64,000 nucleotides of DNA. Source: Ganoderma boninense (taxonomy: Eukaryota > Basidiomycota > Agaricomycetes > Polyporales > Polyporaceae). The notes below the pieces were generated by a model, which saw nothing but the letters and a program-made list of their open reading frames with translations, had not been told where the DNA came from and made no database searches. The position numbers were made by a program, and so were the translations under genes. The stretch covers positions 341,252 through 405,251 of the forward strand of contig CM035314.1 in NCBI GenBank assembly GCA_002900995.3, written 5' to 3'. The first letter of the stretch is position 1, and each line of letters opens with the position of its first letter. This document shows, one piece after another, positions 11,844 to 23,665 of this stretch.

Positions 11844-12276
11844 CTCATAATCGAAATGTACGACCTAAGTTATGTAGGAATCGAAAAAGAACGGGCCAGA
11901 ATGGCCCAGTGGAAGGGGAGGGGCGAGGGGAGGGGCGAGCTCGCTGTTGCTGACAGCGAGGGCGGGATTGATAGAAGGGAGCACCGTCGGGGAGGGGAGC
12001 GCTAGGCGGCGGGGCGCGTGGTTGGGCGGGAGGCGCCGCGTGGCGGGCGCATGACGTGCCTGGGCGGGGTCCTCGGGAGCTGCCGGAAGCCTACTCAACG
12101 CCCCCCAAGCGGGCTCGGAATAGGCAGGGGAGAAGCCTTACCGTTCCAGGAAATCAGTGGAATTATTGGCGGAGATACTGGTAGGGGCTCCTATAGAAGG
12201 GAACAAGTCTGATGGACTTGGCAAAGGGGGGGGGTATGGCAAGTTGATTAGACTAGTTAATCGTGATGATCAGGTG
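11844..12276 (+). repeat. 430-bp repeat R, right copy
   Basis: Reverse complement of 3214-3642 with a few substitutions and indels, ending GATGATCAGGTG at 12,276. Its sharp outer edge lies against ATTTTCCTACTGG, which does not match the sequence outside the left copy. Confidence 0.85.
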
Positions 12277-12559
12277 ATTTTCCTACTGGACCATACACCC
12301 GAGGGCCGAATCCACCAACGGCCATGAGCTCACCACAACGGAGTCCTAAGGCCCATTGACCTTTCAAATCTTTCGCATTCTTCTCATTCCCACTGCAACA
12401 TAACACCCTGGACAGACGGTCGACCCGGCATTGCATACATGCGCAATCCGGCGGATGAGCCCGATTGTCAGCGAGCGAGGCATGAAACTCTTTGTCTGGA
12501 TTAACGAGATGCGTTTCGACTTGTACTCGCGTTTGAACAGAAGCTGATGGCATTATCAT
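12277..12559 (-). pseudogene. 5' fragment of an unknown minus-strand gene cut at repeat R
   Basis: An open frame starts at the ATG at 12,559 and reads VQVETHLVNPDKEFHASLAD, then PPDCACMQCRVDRL (with a CxCxxC) and GFGPRVYGPVGK. It runs straight into the outer edge of repeat R at 12,276 and its continuation cannot be found at the other end of the unit. I do not recognise the family. It may be a host gene broken by the KDZ unit, or a chance frame. Confidence 0.35.
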
Positions 12560-12994
12560 GGTATAGAAGTCCTATGTACAGGGTTATGGCCCTTAGTGTG
12601 GTGTACTGGACAAAGAGCATCAACGTGTCCGTTCGTGAATCGAACGATGCGAGGCGCAGTAATATTCCATTCTGCCTCACAATCAGTACAAATCATTCCC
12701 AGCTAATTAAGTCAGGCTAGGTTATTATCCACAGTACCGTAGTTTGGTGTCTGCCAATGCTCTGTGCCAGTGGTTGAGAGCAGTTCTCGGCGTTGAATTG
12801 CGACGCTAACGTCTTCCGCAGTGTGGGAACGGAACATTGTTCCCATCCACACGAGTCGGCATCTTCGTCCTGTTCTTCTTTGACCGCTGCTGTCTCGTGC
12901 CAGTGCCCTTCATATGCACACTTCGTCCTAGGTGAGTCCATCTCCTTTCTCCTTACGACGACCTCTCAACTGTTCCTACGCGCAGTCCTTCGTC

Positions 12995-14109
12995 ATGCCT
13001 CGTCTGAATCTTGACGTCCTCTGCGCAGTTTGTGATTTCATAACCGACGTCCCCGATGTCCTCGCCTTCTCCATCACTTGTGCCACCTTACGGCCCCCTG
13101 CAATTCGTCGTCGACTGGGCATGCGTCCTGTGACAATTATCGATGCAACCTCCATTAACAACCTTCACGACTTCATCTTCGTGGACAAGGCAGCGCGCGG
13201 TCCACATGTCCATGCCATCACCATTCCGCAGGAGGCAGGGCCACTCCTCCAAGGGTTCCCCGAGGAGCTCCTCCGACGTCTCCTCGCGATCCTGTCAGCC
13301 GCAACTTGCGTCCGTACCCTTTCTCTCTACCTGCCGTCCAGGTCATCGTCGTCGCTTCTAGCTCATCCGCTGATCATCCCTGCGGTCGCTCGGCTGGCTG
13401 GCATCGAGGACCTCACCCTCGTTTCCTCCTTCGAGAGAGCGAATGCGCTCCTCCGATGCATCCGCTCCCCGCTCAAGGTGTTTCGCTACGGAAGCATTTA
13501 CCGCGATTTATCAGCCCTCCGCAACGCCACCTTTCTCAGGTCCTCCCTACGACCATATGTGGTGCACAGCCGCATGGCGATGCGCCAGGAGATGGACGAG
13601 GAGCTGACGATTGACGGCGTGCCACGCCAACTGAGTCGCATGCTCTGCGACCTGGAACTTCCGCAGCTCTACCTTCCGAGGTGGGTGGTTTCTCAACTCC
13701 AACCGGGGCCCTTCCTCGCCGTGCGGTCCTTCGTGCTTCGGGACATCACGGAACTTGTGCGGCTGGATGTGCTGCTACACATACTCCCGAACATCGATGG
13801 CACGCTGATCTTAGAAGAGTCTCCACTGTTCTACAAAGCCGTGCGAGATATGCAGCGCGTGGAAGCCATCCGAGAGGCTAACCGTTTCGCCCAAGAAAGA
13901 CACGCCTGGAAGCGACTTGACCAGGTCGTTGCCACTCCCCCGATGCTCTTCACGCTCGGATTGACGTGCCCCATCCGACATCTTACACTCGATCTCACTG
14001 CCGAACGGGTCCCTCCATCTGCAGGTTCGGATGCATTCACTAGTCACGCTCTCGGATGGGTCCTCAGAGACCACACGCCCACGCACCTCGCCATTCGCGG
14101 ACTACGACT
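12995..14109 (+). pseudogene. F-box-like gene, 5' part (split by the 25-kb element)
   Basis: The frame starts at the ATG at 12,995 with an F-box-like helix region (MPRLNLDVLCAVCDFI, DVPDVLAFSITCATLRPPAI), followed by leucine-rich stretches typical of mushroom F-box/LRR-type proteins, which recruit substrates to SCF ubiquitin ligases. Host sequence stops at 14,109 after HLAIRGLRL; only a few element-encoded residues follow before a stop at 14,134. The codon split at 14,109 (CT) is completed by C at 39,131, where the protein continues PAGLVHLDDLF. Without the element and one 9-bp copy, the two halves form one open frame. As it stands the gene is interrupted after about 371 codons. Confidence 0.85.
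14101..14109. repeat. Target site duplication, left copy (ACTACGACT)
   Basis: This perfect 9-bp direct repeat matches 39,122-39,130 and immediately flanks the terminal inverted repeat. It lies within the F-box-like coding sequence. Confidence 0.9.
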
Positions 14110-14179
14110 GAGGGACCTACAACGGAGTTTATAAACTGCAGGCCTAATAGGCCTTGCAGCTTTGGAGGACACCATCGCC
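14110..14179 (+). repeat. Left terminal inverted repeat of the giant element
   Basis: It aligns with the reverse complement of 39,054-39,121. The outermost 6-8 bases differ (GAGGGACC versus AGATA); beyond that there are about four mismatches over 60 bp. It includes the near-palindrome GCAGGCCTAATAGGCCTTGC. Confidence 0.9.
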
Positions 14180-17100
14180 AGGTACGCGAGATCAGAACGC
14201 TCGCAGGCAGACAGCTTGACAGCTGGGAGCGCCGAACGCGCATCATTGGGCCTCATTGGGCACGCGACGAGGCGGGAGTCAGTATTCTGGGGCCAAAATA
14301 CTTACCCTGCCACGAGGTACTAATACACGCCATCGCGCTCGACAATCAGAGACTGACAGGAAGCTGACAGCTAGCACACAGCTTGACATATCAAAGCCTC
14401 GATCGGCAAGTACTCTGGGAGCACCAACGAACAGAATCACGCTCGACCGTTCCGATGACTACCCGTCATGGAACACTTCTCCCAAACTCGGCCAGACAGG
14501 AGAGCGGACCTAGCTGAAGTACTTACTAGACTTAATCCAACCGTCGGATGATGCGTGGGGCTCATCTGGGCGGGACACCTCCTTCCTTGTACGTATCACG
14601 TCCAACTGCATGACACAATCACCAGCATCATTTTGCCTGCGATGGACCAACCCGCTTCCCGTTGCCGTCACGATCGGCTTCTACAAGGTATATTCCGCGT
14701 CCAGCGTTCTCCATAGAGATCTGAGTGTCTCCGCGATCGGTATCAAAGTATTATCAGCGGGACCGATCTCGCTTGATGGCCGACACAGCAGCGTTCAGCC
14801 GGATGTATGGTCAAGATCGAGATTGCATTTATACGGAGCGGCAGCGGGAGACAGCCCGGCAAACCGAATCAAGAAGGGGGCACAGTATGGTACAGTACAG
14901 AGCGCAGCGGCCGCGAACCACGGGGAAAAAGAGTAAAAGGGGTGAAAAAGACGATTACGCACGCAGTCGTCTGCCCCGCCTCATGGTCGCATATCCTGAC
15001 TACGTGGCCCACAGACGAAGGTACGGTGATCCCAGTCCAAGCTGTTGGAAAACATCCGCTAATATCTATACGAAGATCAGCATCGGAAGGGGGCGAAATT
15101 TGACCATGCTTACCGGCGAAGGTCGCGGTAAGTAATACGACCGTCCGCGGGCTGGCATGATGGACATCAGACCGTCCAGAGGCGCATACACGTCAATCAT
15201 ACCTTGTGTAGCTTGAATGCAGCCGTGCAAAACGGCCACCGCTCGCTCGCAGGTGGTGGGGTAACTGTGACGATGTTGTCCTTGAGGTATTTAGCCTTGC
15301 AGGCGAAATGACCGGTGAAAACCTAGTTGCGAGCGATCAGGGCTGATGAGGAATTTGAAGGGGCCATCTCACGTTGATAAACTTCCACCAATGGACCTCC
15401 CGTGCAACGCCTACACACCCTTTCACCGCTGGCGCAAGAGTCTGCACAGACAGACGATGCTGAGGGGAGACCGGACTGGCAGAGCAGTGGAACACTCACC
15501 TTATAGACCTTCCTAGGCAAAACGACAGGCGGCATTTGGGGTGCGAGGGAACTGGGGACGGTCAGACAGTCAGAGGGTGAGCAAGCCAGGCGCGAACGAT
15601 GACGGACGAGCGCACACACAGCACGGGAGCGCGTCCTTAGTGATGGCAAACGGCATTAAGGTTTCCATCACTTTCCCAGTGCGCGCGCTTTCGGCTGTCG
15701 GTCGGTTCGCATCCACGATTCGCGTCCAGCTCGTCCAATTATTGTCCACCTTGATGCTTGTCCGTCCTGTCTTGCGCTAATGGTGAGTACCTGTTTATTC
15801 GTTTTGTGTGTTGCGTTCGTGGGACGCAGTTGTGCGCCGCGGCCACAGCGCGAGGGCCAGCGGGTCAAGCGGCTGCGGACGTCGTTGTCTGTCAAGCATT
15901 GGGATGCGGACGAGCTACGCGCAGTCTGCCCAACGGACCCAGACGCGCATATTTGGTCCATGGCAGACGCTGCGATATGCCGTCGTGCTGTCTGTTCGGC
16001 GACGGCCATCACTGGCGGAGGTGCGCGATCCTTCCAGCGACTGGAACCGGCAGGATATGGCCCGCATGGCGTGATCGTCCATCTACGGGTAATCGCACTT
16101 GTAGTGCGACCTGAGCAAATTCGGTGAGATCAGTGCGACACAGCGTGGAAGGTAATCGGCATCAGGATTGCGTACCATGTCAGCCTGGAGCGCAGACTGT
16201 CCTGCCGCGCGAAAGGCGCTGCCCTTCGCGTGCCCGGGCGGTATTGTCACGACATGCTCGCTTTCGGTAGTCGGCGCGTGTCATGTATATATCGACATGA
16301 AAGACGGGCACTTCCGCGTGCCACGCCCTCGCCTCCCATGCAGGCAAAAACTGCTTGCAGAGAGGATCGACGTTGCCTACTTGCCCGCGCGAACGTCAGT
16401 AGATGTTCAGGGCGCGTCGCTGTTTGAGTCTGTACTTAGCTGTCAGGCCTGGGCTCTGCGGGGCGAGGGGAAGTCGGCAGCCGCTCTCACTCCACGACTT
16501 GCGGCATAAGTGTCGCGCGCTGCCCTCCGTCGTGGCTACAATTTGGGCCAGCGATCGTCCACCGGTCGTGTAAGTGTAGATGGCGTAGAGCAACGACGTG
16601 CGCGATAAAAATGTGTCTCATTATTTCATCGCTCTTATCTCAATCGACACCGCACGCACCTAATTGGTTCGCGTACGACAGCTGAGGTTCTCCGCGACTT
16701 GCGATAAGGTGGCAACTGCACTGCATACGCGCGGTACATAAGGAGGCCCGGGTTGAGTGGGCTATGCGCGAGGCCAGCCGAGGAATTTGGCGTGTGCGCG
16801 GCACTAGCGAGATTGATCCATCTGGTCACCTTTGGGATGTGTTCCCCCACGTTCGAGATCTGCTGGTGCTCTCTGCCTAAGGCCTCGACGACCACCCCTA
16901 CGTGTTCGCGTGCGCGACGCGGACCACTGTCAAGTTCGCCGCACACTGCCTGCAGGCGGACGCTCCGACTGGGAGCGCGTGATCCTCCACCTCCCGCATC
17001 TGGCATCGCTCAAGCTGGCCATGGCGCTCTTCTGGGAGCTCTACGGTCAGTACGCCGGCACACGGACGCTCGGCGAGGCGGACAACGACTTCGACTATTG

Positions 17101-17938
17101 TCTCGCCTGCTCGCGCGCATGCTCAGCCAACGCGCCAGCGGGCACGGCCAACTCGCCAGTCCAAGCCCCAGACAGCCTACCCATGTCTCAAGGCCGTCTC
17201 CGTTGGGATGGATGGCATCCTCCCTCCACAGCTGTTGGAGTCCGTGGTATTGTAGTTCCGCTTGCGCGCTGGGCTGAGTGCACGGCTCGACAGGCTGGCT
17301 GTCGAGTGGGATCGTCCGTGTGGAATGTGATCGTCCACGCCCAGGCCAGTGGCAGTGTGCAGGGGGAAGCGGGAGAGCGGGAGTGGACAGGGTACGAGGG
17401 CGGTCGAGTGGCGGAACGTGCAGGGCGTTCAGGAGTATGCGCGGTCCAAGTGGGACCGCAGACGTGCGGGAGCGAGCGAGTGCCGGTGTACGCGGCATGA
17501 GCGTGATCGTCCCCGTGGAGAGGAATTGGTGGTTCGCATCGCTCTGGCTGTGGGCAATCTGCCGTCGAAGGTACCATCCTCGTCAGCCGCTACAAGCTGT
17601 ATCAACGGTCAGCATAACTATGAAAGAGCGTTTTCAAGTCACAGGTCCGATGAGGGCTTGTTTCTGAGCCACGAGTGAACATTCGATTGTTGAAGATAGC
17701 ATAGAACGGATGGGGACGAGATTGGCAGTGGAATTACATCACCAAAGCATGAGCACGTATTGGTATCTACACCAGGTTTCGAGATCATCCCAATCCCCTT
17801 GTAAGGAGACTTAGCGGTTGGTCATGCGGCTGAACAAGGGAGAACTCACCTTATGATAATCTCGCGGGAACTTTGATGTACCTTTTGTCGCCAGTCGCTC
17901 GTAACGATGCGCTTGCCTGGCGATATCCAGTTTGCTGT
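14180..17938. other. Left 3.7 kb of the giant element, no supported gene
   Basis: No convincing complete gene is seen. Around 16,832-17,150 on the plus strand, pieces such as DVFPHVRDLLVLSA and WERVILHLPHLASLKLAMAL read like a decayed leucine-rich or F-box-type protein but lie in different frames with stops. An open stretch at 14,760-15,135 (containing MADTAAFSRMYGQDRDCIYT) is unrecognised. The rest holds short frames without recognisable domains. Confidence 0.4.
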
Positions 17939-20900
17939 TCATTCAGGAAGCTTGACACAAAGACCCACATACCTCCTAGCGAAGGCTGCAGCTCCGACTC
18001 GTCCGATCGCCTCCCAAGCGTCTGCGCGCGCCAGCCATACATCACGGTTCACCTCGAAGGACTTTACCGTGCGATACATCTCTTCTTGTCGGGTGTGAAC
18101 AGCCTCTCGCCATCGACGGACAAATGCGCTGTGGCGGAACCAGTGCGCTTTGAGACCTGTAGGACGGGTCACTTTACGGTACGGTACAGATCGTGGTTGC
18201 GCTTACTGTCGTCGAGGAATTGGCATATGTCCCCGTCATTGACCTTGACCACGTAGCTGAAGTCCCCCCAGATCCAACTCGGTAGCCGGTGACTATCCCC
18301 GAGTCGGTGCTTGGCCGCAGTGATCGCAAAGGCGTAACAATCACTTTCCGTGAGTGGCTTGAGCTTCGGGTGGCTGTCTGGCATGCCAAGGACGCGCAGG
18401 AGATGCCGATGTTTGCGGTACTCGTACTTTGCGCGGTCCGTAGCGAGTCTCTTCTCCGTGAGGCGTCGGTCGACGTCGGTGTTGTTTATGACGCCTGACA
18501 CCTGCCGCCTTCGCAGTTCTAACGCCTTGTGAGTCGTGAGGTGCAGACGTAACTTGTCGAGCGCCTCGGCGGCAAGTCCTTCCCGCAGTTTGCGTTCGGT
18601 CTCCACGGCAATCTTCATGCCAACGTGATCGCGCACACGTTGGTGATATGCAGAGGGAAGGAGTACGTCGCTATCCATCAGTTCAGCGGCGAACACTTGC
18701 AGGGTTTTCTGGGAGCGTGTTAGGTTCTTTCGCTTCGTGCTCGTGGGACTGACCCCATCTGAGGGAGGTTTCTCCGTGAAGGGAGTGATGTGTTGTGCGA
18801 GGTCGTCGGCAGGACTACGTCGTGGAAAAGTCTTCGGAAGAGTGACGTTGTCAGATTCAACATCTTCGATAGCCTTGGCGACGGCAGGAGCTATCAGAAC
18901 CTCGAACTCGTCGTGGCATATTCGAAGGTCGCGGCGATAGTTCTCCATTTTCGACATAAGCTTCTTGCATTCTTGGGCATTTGGCTCTGCGCATTCTATC
19001 TTTCGCATGAGCTCGACGCTACATGTGCTCGGTCAGTCAAGCCCGAGCGACGTTGCACGAGTAGGTCTTACCGGACGTTTTCGAGATGGAACGCGGCTTC
19101 CATCGCATCAACGAGCGCGATCCCATGTCGGTTTCCCTGTCGCTTGTGATCTTCGTTGAGCTGTGCCGCGATCATGTGCGTGGTCAGCGCTGTGGCAAAC
19201 CATAGTGAGTGGGGTTGAGGTCGGGATAACGGAACCCGTGCCAACGTACTGGCCTCTGTGGTCACCTCGAACGGGTTGACCATCTGCGGGTGCTTGGTGA
19301 CGTCTATCACATTCACCTCCCACTCGTCGTGCTCCTTACGCCAGGTCGCCACGAGGCTCTTGTCATCTATGGATTCTTCGACAGATAGCAGGTACCCCTC
19401 TGCATCAGCGAGGCGTTGCTGCACAGTCTCATATTTCTCGAGAAGGTGGTCAACTGTGAACATTCAACTGTTCTGTCAGTGCAGCATATACCCGTGGACA
19501 AACGATCTCACCCATGCCGTGCACCAATCTCGTGTTCACGTAGCTGTTGTGATCGTTGATCTTGTCGTGTCGATGGCCTGCGGACATCTCTTTCGTCGCG
19601 CGTGTAATACCCTCGATATCCGCCCACTTCTGCTCGGCGTTCTCTCCAAAAGAGTCGGCAGCACCAGGAAGGTTGTTAAGCGAGTGGAACGGACGGCATT
19701 CAGCCGTGTGCATCGGGGCGTGGTACTTGCCAATGCCTGCAACGATAGTCGGAGGCATGTCCGCAGAGTCGATAGACTTGAACCCTTGGCGTTTCACGGG
19801 CGCGAACTGATCTCGAACACGCCGTGAAAAGTTCTTGATGTACTGACAGTTGATGTCGTACATCATGACAAGCATGCGAAGTGATCTAAACCGCTGGAGC
19901 GCGGAGACATTGGCAAAGTCGACGTAAAGGAATCTGGTGACAGTTGTGAGCACATTGAAAGTCATGCATGACTTCATTAACGCACTTTTCGCCTTTCGTA
20001 AGATCAACTATGCCACCTTGGAGGACAAGGTTGTGCCGACATACAAGTGCGACAATACCGGAAACAGGCCCTTTGTATTTCCCGGCCCCCATGGCGACAA
20101 ACTGGCTACACGTCGATGGCTGTTGCATCACATTATTAGCTAGCAAGGATTCACGAGCGGTGAGTATCTCACCTCGTTGGGGTAAGGCTTCGTGGTAGCG
20201 ATGTAATGTTTGAAGTCGTGTTCGTGCGCGAAGTAGGCCGCTCCGAGCGTGAGGGGGACATCCTTGGGGTCAGAGTGTTTGGGCTTGAGGTTGAAGTGGA
20301 AGTTCCCGTCGACGCAAAAATGCAACGCGTCCACATACCTGAACAACGGCGCGTTGGTTGAGCCATGAATACGAAAAGGGCGAGGAGAGGGACTTACGCG
20401 TATTTCCGTTGCCGTTCCTCCCATCCTGGACGCATGTTATGTCCCGGTTGCAGGCATGCTGGACACATGACGGCCAGTGATCCCACAGGAAGCTGCGCCG
20501 AAGGATCAATTCCCGCGCGCCGGCATGCGCGCACGTAGGTATACGTCCTGACTGCGATGCGAAACTCCCGGATACGATCCTGTAATGAATACGTTAGCGC
20601 ATGCATCGCGCGAAGAATGCGGCTTGTTATCTCGCTACCTGGACGTCGGCGGGTGCGACAATGTCGGTCATGTGCTGCAGATGTTGAATGAAGTCGTGCG
20701 CGGACGTATGTGCGGTGGTCGACAAGCTTTGAAATGTCTTCAAGGCCGTTATCGTGATGGCACTCCGAGGGTTTTCCCAAGTCGCCGGCCACAGCCCTGC
20801 GCGCATCATTTGGGCGGTAAGAGGTAGCGCGTTGAGACACGCGCAGGGTACTATGGGTAGTCGATCGATGCCTTGATCATGGACAACGACGAGTAGCCGG

Positions 20901-21812
20901 GGTTCTGATGGCGCCGCGGAACATCGGCCGCCGAAATGTTCGAGACAAAACTCGTAGCCTAATGTGCCGAGGTTGACGCGCTTCCAGAATTGTTGGATCG
21001 GGTCCCATCGGTGGATTCAGTGGAAGGGTAGTGCGCGATGGGATAGAAGGAGACAGTCGCGACATACATGTGCATTGCAGAGACAGTCGTCGCAGTAGAG
21101 GAGATCGCGGCGATCCGGGGGTTTGGTGTTGACGGAGACTCCACAGGCGGTGCAAGATTCGCCGGGAGGTGCCTCGCGGTCATCGAGGAGGTCTCTAGCC
21201 ACGGTAGCGTATCCTCGATAGAGAAATTTGTGACAACGCGTAGAAGGCTTTCCATAGCAAGTGAGCATCCTAGTACCGTCAAAGGATGTCTGCACTCACA
21301 AGGTGATAACTGGCAGAAACCCCGTCTTGATCATCAGGTTCACCGTCCTCGTCTTGATCTGACTCGTCGGCCACCTCGTCCGCCTGGGAGGCTGGTAAAG
21401 GGAGTGAGATCGGACACGACACGGACGGCCTGTTCGTTGGCGTTGTCGTAGGAGTAGCGAATTCAAGCCGCCATTCGTCGGTGACATTGGACGGACGGGG
21501 TGGCACATGTGGTGTGTGGGAGGACTGGGCATGGTGGTGTGTGGCTGGAGAGGTCGGACGGGGAAGCGCCTTGCGGGATGGAGATAGGACGGATACGAGG
21601 TGCGACAAGAACGATGGCAGAGGGTGATGCGGCGGAGGGGGGACACTGTCGGGTGGCAGAGAGGACCGAGGAGGGGTTCGCCAGTTCCATCGGCGAGTGT
21701 CTTTTTTGGTCGGCGTGCTGGGAAGTGGTGTGGCCCCTGACTGAACCCTCTTCGAGCCAATGACATCTGCCACCTTCTTGAGCTTTTTAGGTTGCTCGCG
21801 GTGGTTCCCCAT
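17939..21812 (-). pseudogene. KDZ transposase, CxC2-like type, with a nonsense codon
   Basis: This multi-exon gene starts at the ATG whose last base is 21,812 (MGNHREQPKKLKKVADVIG). It shows the classic order: disordered N-terminus; cysteine cluster CTACGVSVNTKPPDRRDLLY then CDDCLCNAHVCRDCL (about 21,170-21,060); an LGYEFCLEHFGGRC block; ACLQPGHNM; CVDGNFHFNLK with the first catalytic Asp (about 20,300); GKYKGPVSGIVALVCRHNL and GGIVDLTKGE (about 20,080-20,010); MMYDINCQY with the second Asp (about 19,860); GKYHAPMHTAEC; GENAEQKW with the Glu (about 19,640); MSAGHRHDKINDHN; then a long helical tail with WREAVHTRQEEMYRTVKSFE. In the CxC2 region the codon at 21,018-21,016 is TGA where family logic expects a residue between PFH and IHRW. 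A further frame problem lies near 18,170. Catalytic motifs remain, so inactivation looks recent. Confidence 0.85.
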
Positions 21813-22344
21813 TGTGATAAGGATGTAGGGAAGTACGCCTAGAGGTAGTATGGAAGACGGGCAGAGATGGACTGGAGAAGGCGCTGTGTGGGGTGGTACA
21901 CGGCATGTGGGGGAAGGAGCGGGACATGACATTGTCGTGTTGGAGGAGACCGGTGCGTCTCGATCACTTATTTCCCGTTGCTGACGTCCGCATCGCGATT
22001 TACCAACAACACGGTGGAGTCCCGGGAACTCTGCGGGGATTTGAAGACTCGGGCACGATAATATGTTATAAAACCTCCCTCTCGGTGTACATAGCTGCGC
22101 ACATTGATATGAGGCTGAACGCTCCAGGACGATTGGCGCACACGAGATAGCTAGCCTTAAGATCTATGATCCTGACCATATCCCCTGGGCGCGAAAAGAC
22201 CACGGTTAGATCGATCGAAAACAACGGTTGTAAGTGGCACTCACGTTCGACCGTTTGTTCCCCAAACCATCTAACTACTCAGTCGCACTGAGTTTCGAAA
22301 AGTTGCTGAACGTTCGACACCCTCGTACGCAAGCGGCCTTGTAG
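21813..22344. other. Intergenic region upstream of the CxC2 KDZ gene
   Basis: No gene is seen. It presumably carries the minus-strand promoter of the KDZ gene; no specific motif could be assigned. Confidence 0.4.
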
Positions 22345-23119
22345 TTACGAGGAGCGGGTATGTTGAATATGAGGCCCAGGGCTGAGGTCGAGTATTCTGT
22401 CACATGGACACGCCGAAGGGGTTGGTACGTGGTCGAGCTCAGACGAAAACGATGTTGTTGGCGATGTTACATGGCTGTATGGGGATGAATGCACCGCTGG
22501 ATTACCAGGCAGTGTTCGTCCCATGGGATCCGTGATAGCCTCGGTCTTAGACTGGGGGCGTGGTTTTGGACGAAGCTGAACATACGAAATGTCAGTCAAT
22601 CAATGTCACAGTAGAACTCACTTCCATGGGCTCTGAAGGGTTTGTGGGGGTAACGCTGGAGAGGTAGTAGACTAGAGGCATTGCGAGGGAGTGGACAAGG
22701 GGTTGTGCTGGGAAGTCGTTGAGGCTGTTTCCACGGCGAGGCATGCTGTCAGGTGGAGGTTGCACGGCTGTATTGGGATCAGAGTACGTAATCGCAAATG
22801 AGAATAAGTCGACTTCCCTTAGAATTGTTAGTCCGCCCAGATTTCGGCACTTGCGTTGGGTCGGAGTTGAGTCGGTTCCCATTCCACGCGTAAGGATTCG
22901 GTTGAGTTCGACCGATCCCTGAATAGGTGAAGTAATCCTCGTAACACTTGGGTAGCAACTAGGCAGATATATAGCCATACAACACTCCCTTACGCAATCT
23001 AATCTCCGACTGCGTCCGATTCTATTCGCAGGTCCTATGCTTGGCAACACGCGTTTCCAGACATTAGCGCTCACCGTTCGCTTGCCCCCATTTGCTTCCG
23101 CGAACCTTTCCCTATCCAC
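22345..23119 (-). CDS. Small hypothetical protein, two exons
   Basis: On the minus strand a frame containing REVDLFSFAITYSDPNTAVQ and NPSEPME appears spliced, across an intron with GTGAGT donor and TTCAG acceptor (about 22,622-22,577), to LRPKPRPQSKTEAITDPMGR and a stop at 22,345. The product would be Pro/Ser-rich with no recognisable domain. The start is uncertain: the ATG at 23,119 is the most upstream, but MGTDSTPTQRK downstream is an alternative. It lies between the KDZ gene and the cargo genes. It could be non-coding. Confidence 0.3.
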
Positions 23120-23665
23120 AAGCAGCCCCCCACGACGTCCACAGCTTCACTCCACCATTCCTTTCCCCATCCCTCCTCGTCCATTATTTGCCAACACACA
23201 AAACTCCACTTGCATCCAACATCGCTCTGTCGCTCTGCCCCGTTCTATTCCCCTCTGTTTCCTTTTTATAGCATCGTCTCAAGACTGTCATACGCTCTGC
23301 GCGGCTTCAGGCTCGTGGTTCGTTGGCACATCCCCTCGGACATTGTCGGTCAAGCAAGGTGTACTCACCTGCTGAACCCGGACCTCTCAAGGCTAGTCCT
23401 GGATATCGTCCACAGTAGCAAGCGCGGCCCAGCAAACAGGGAACCGATCGGACGGAGGACCTCTCAGGTGGTAAATCCAACCGCGTTGAACAATATCAAA
23501 GGTGAGATAGATGCTCGTTTCACGATCCGCGACCGTTAACCGTTGGCGATTGCCCCGGATTGCCCAGATCGCCCCGCCAGACACGAGACTGGTAGGCGAC
23601 AACGTCCGTTACAACAGGTAATCACTCAAGTGAATCTCTACTAAGACCTGTCGTGTACGGCCGAC

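Larger units (their letters stand above)
3214..12276. mobile_element. Candidate 9.06-kb KDZ unit bounded by inverted repeats R
   Basis: Seen: two inverted 430-bp repeats enclose, in one orientation, an intact KDZ transposase gene, a gene with an RNase H1 N-terminal-type domain, and an HMG-box-like gene. Known: KDZ elements of mushrooms are large DNA transposons that often carry extra genes. Inference: this block is one mobile unit with long terminal inverted repeats. Against a simple insertion, the flanks do not match: left of 3214 is another KDZ copy and right of 12,276 is an unrelated minus-strand open frame, with no target duplication. A rearranged, chimeric or recombined element is therefore possible. 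The repeats could also be independent of the genes. Confidence 0.5.

Noticed and set aside
3214..12276. Repeats R as LTRs of a retrotransposon
   Set aside because: The copies are inverted, not direct, and no reverse transcriptase, integrase or gag-like frame lies between them.
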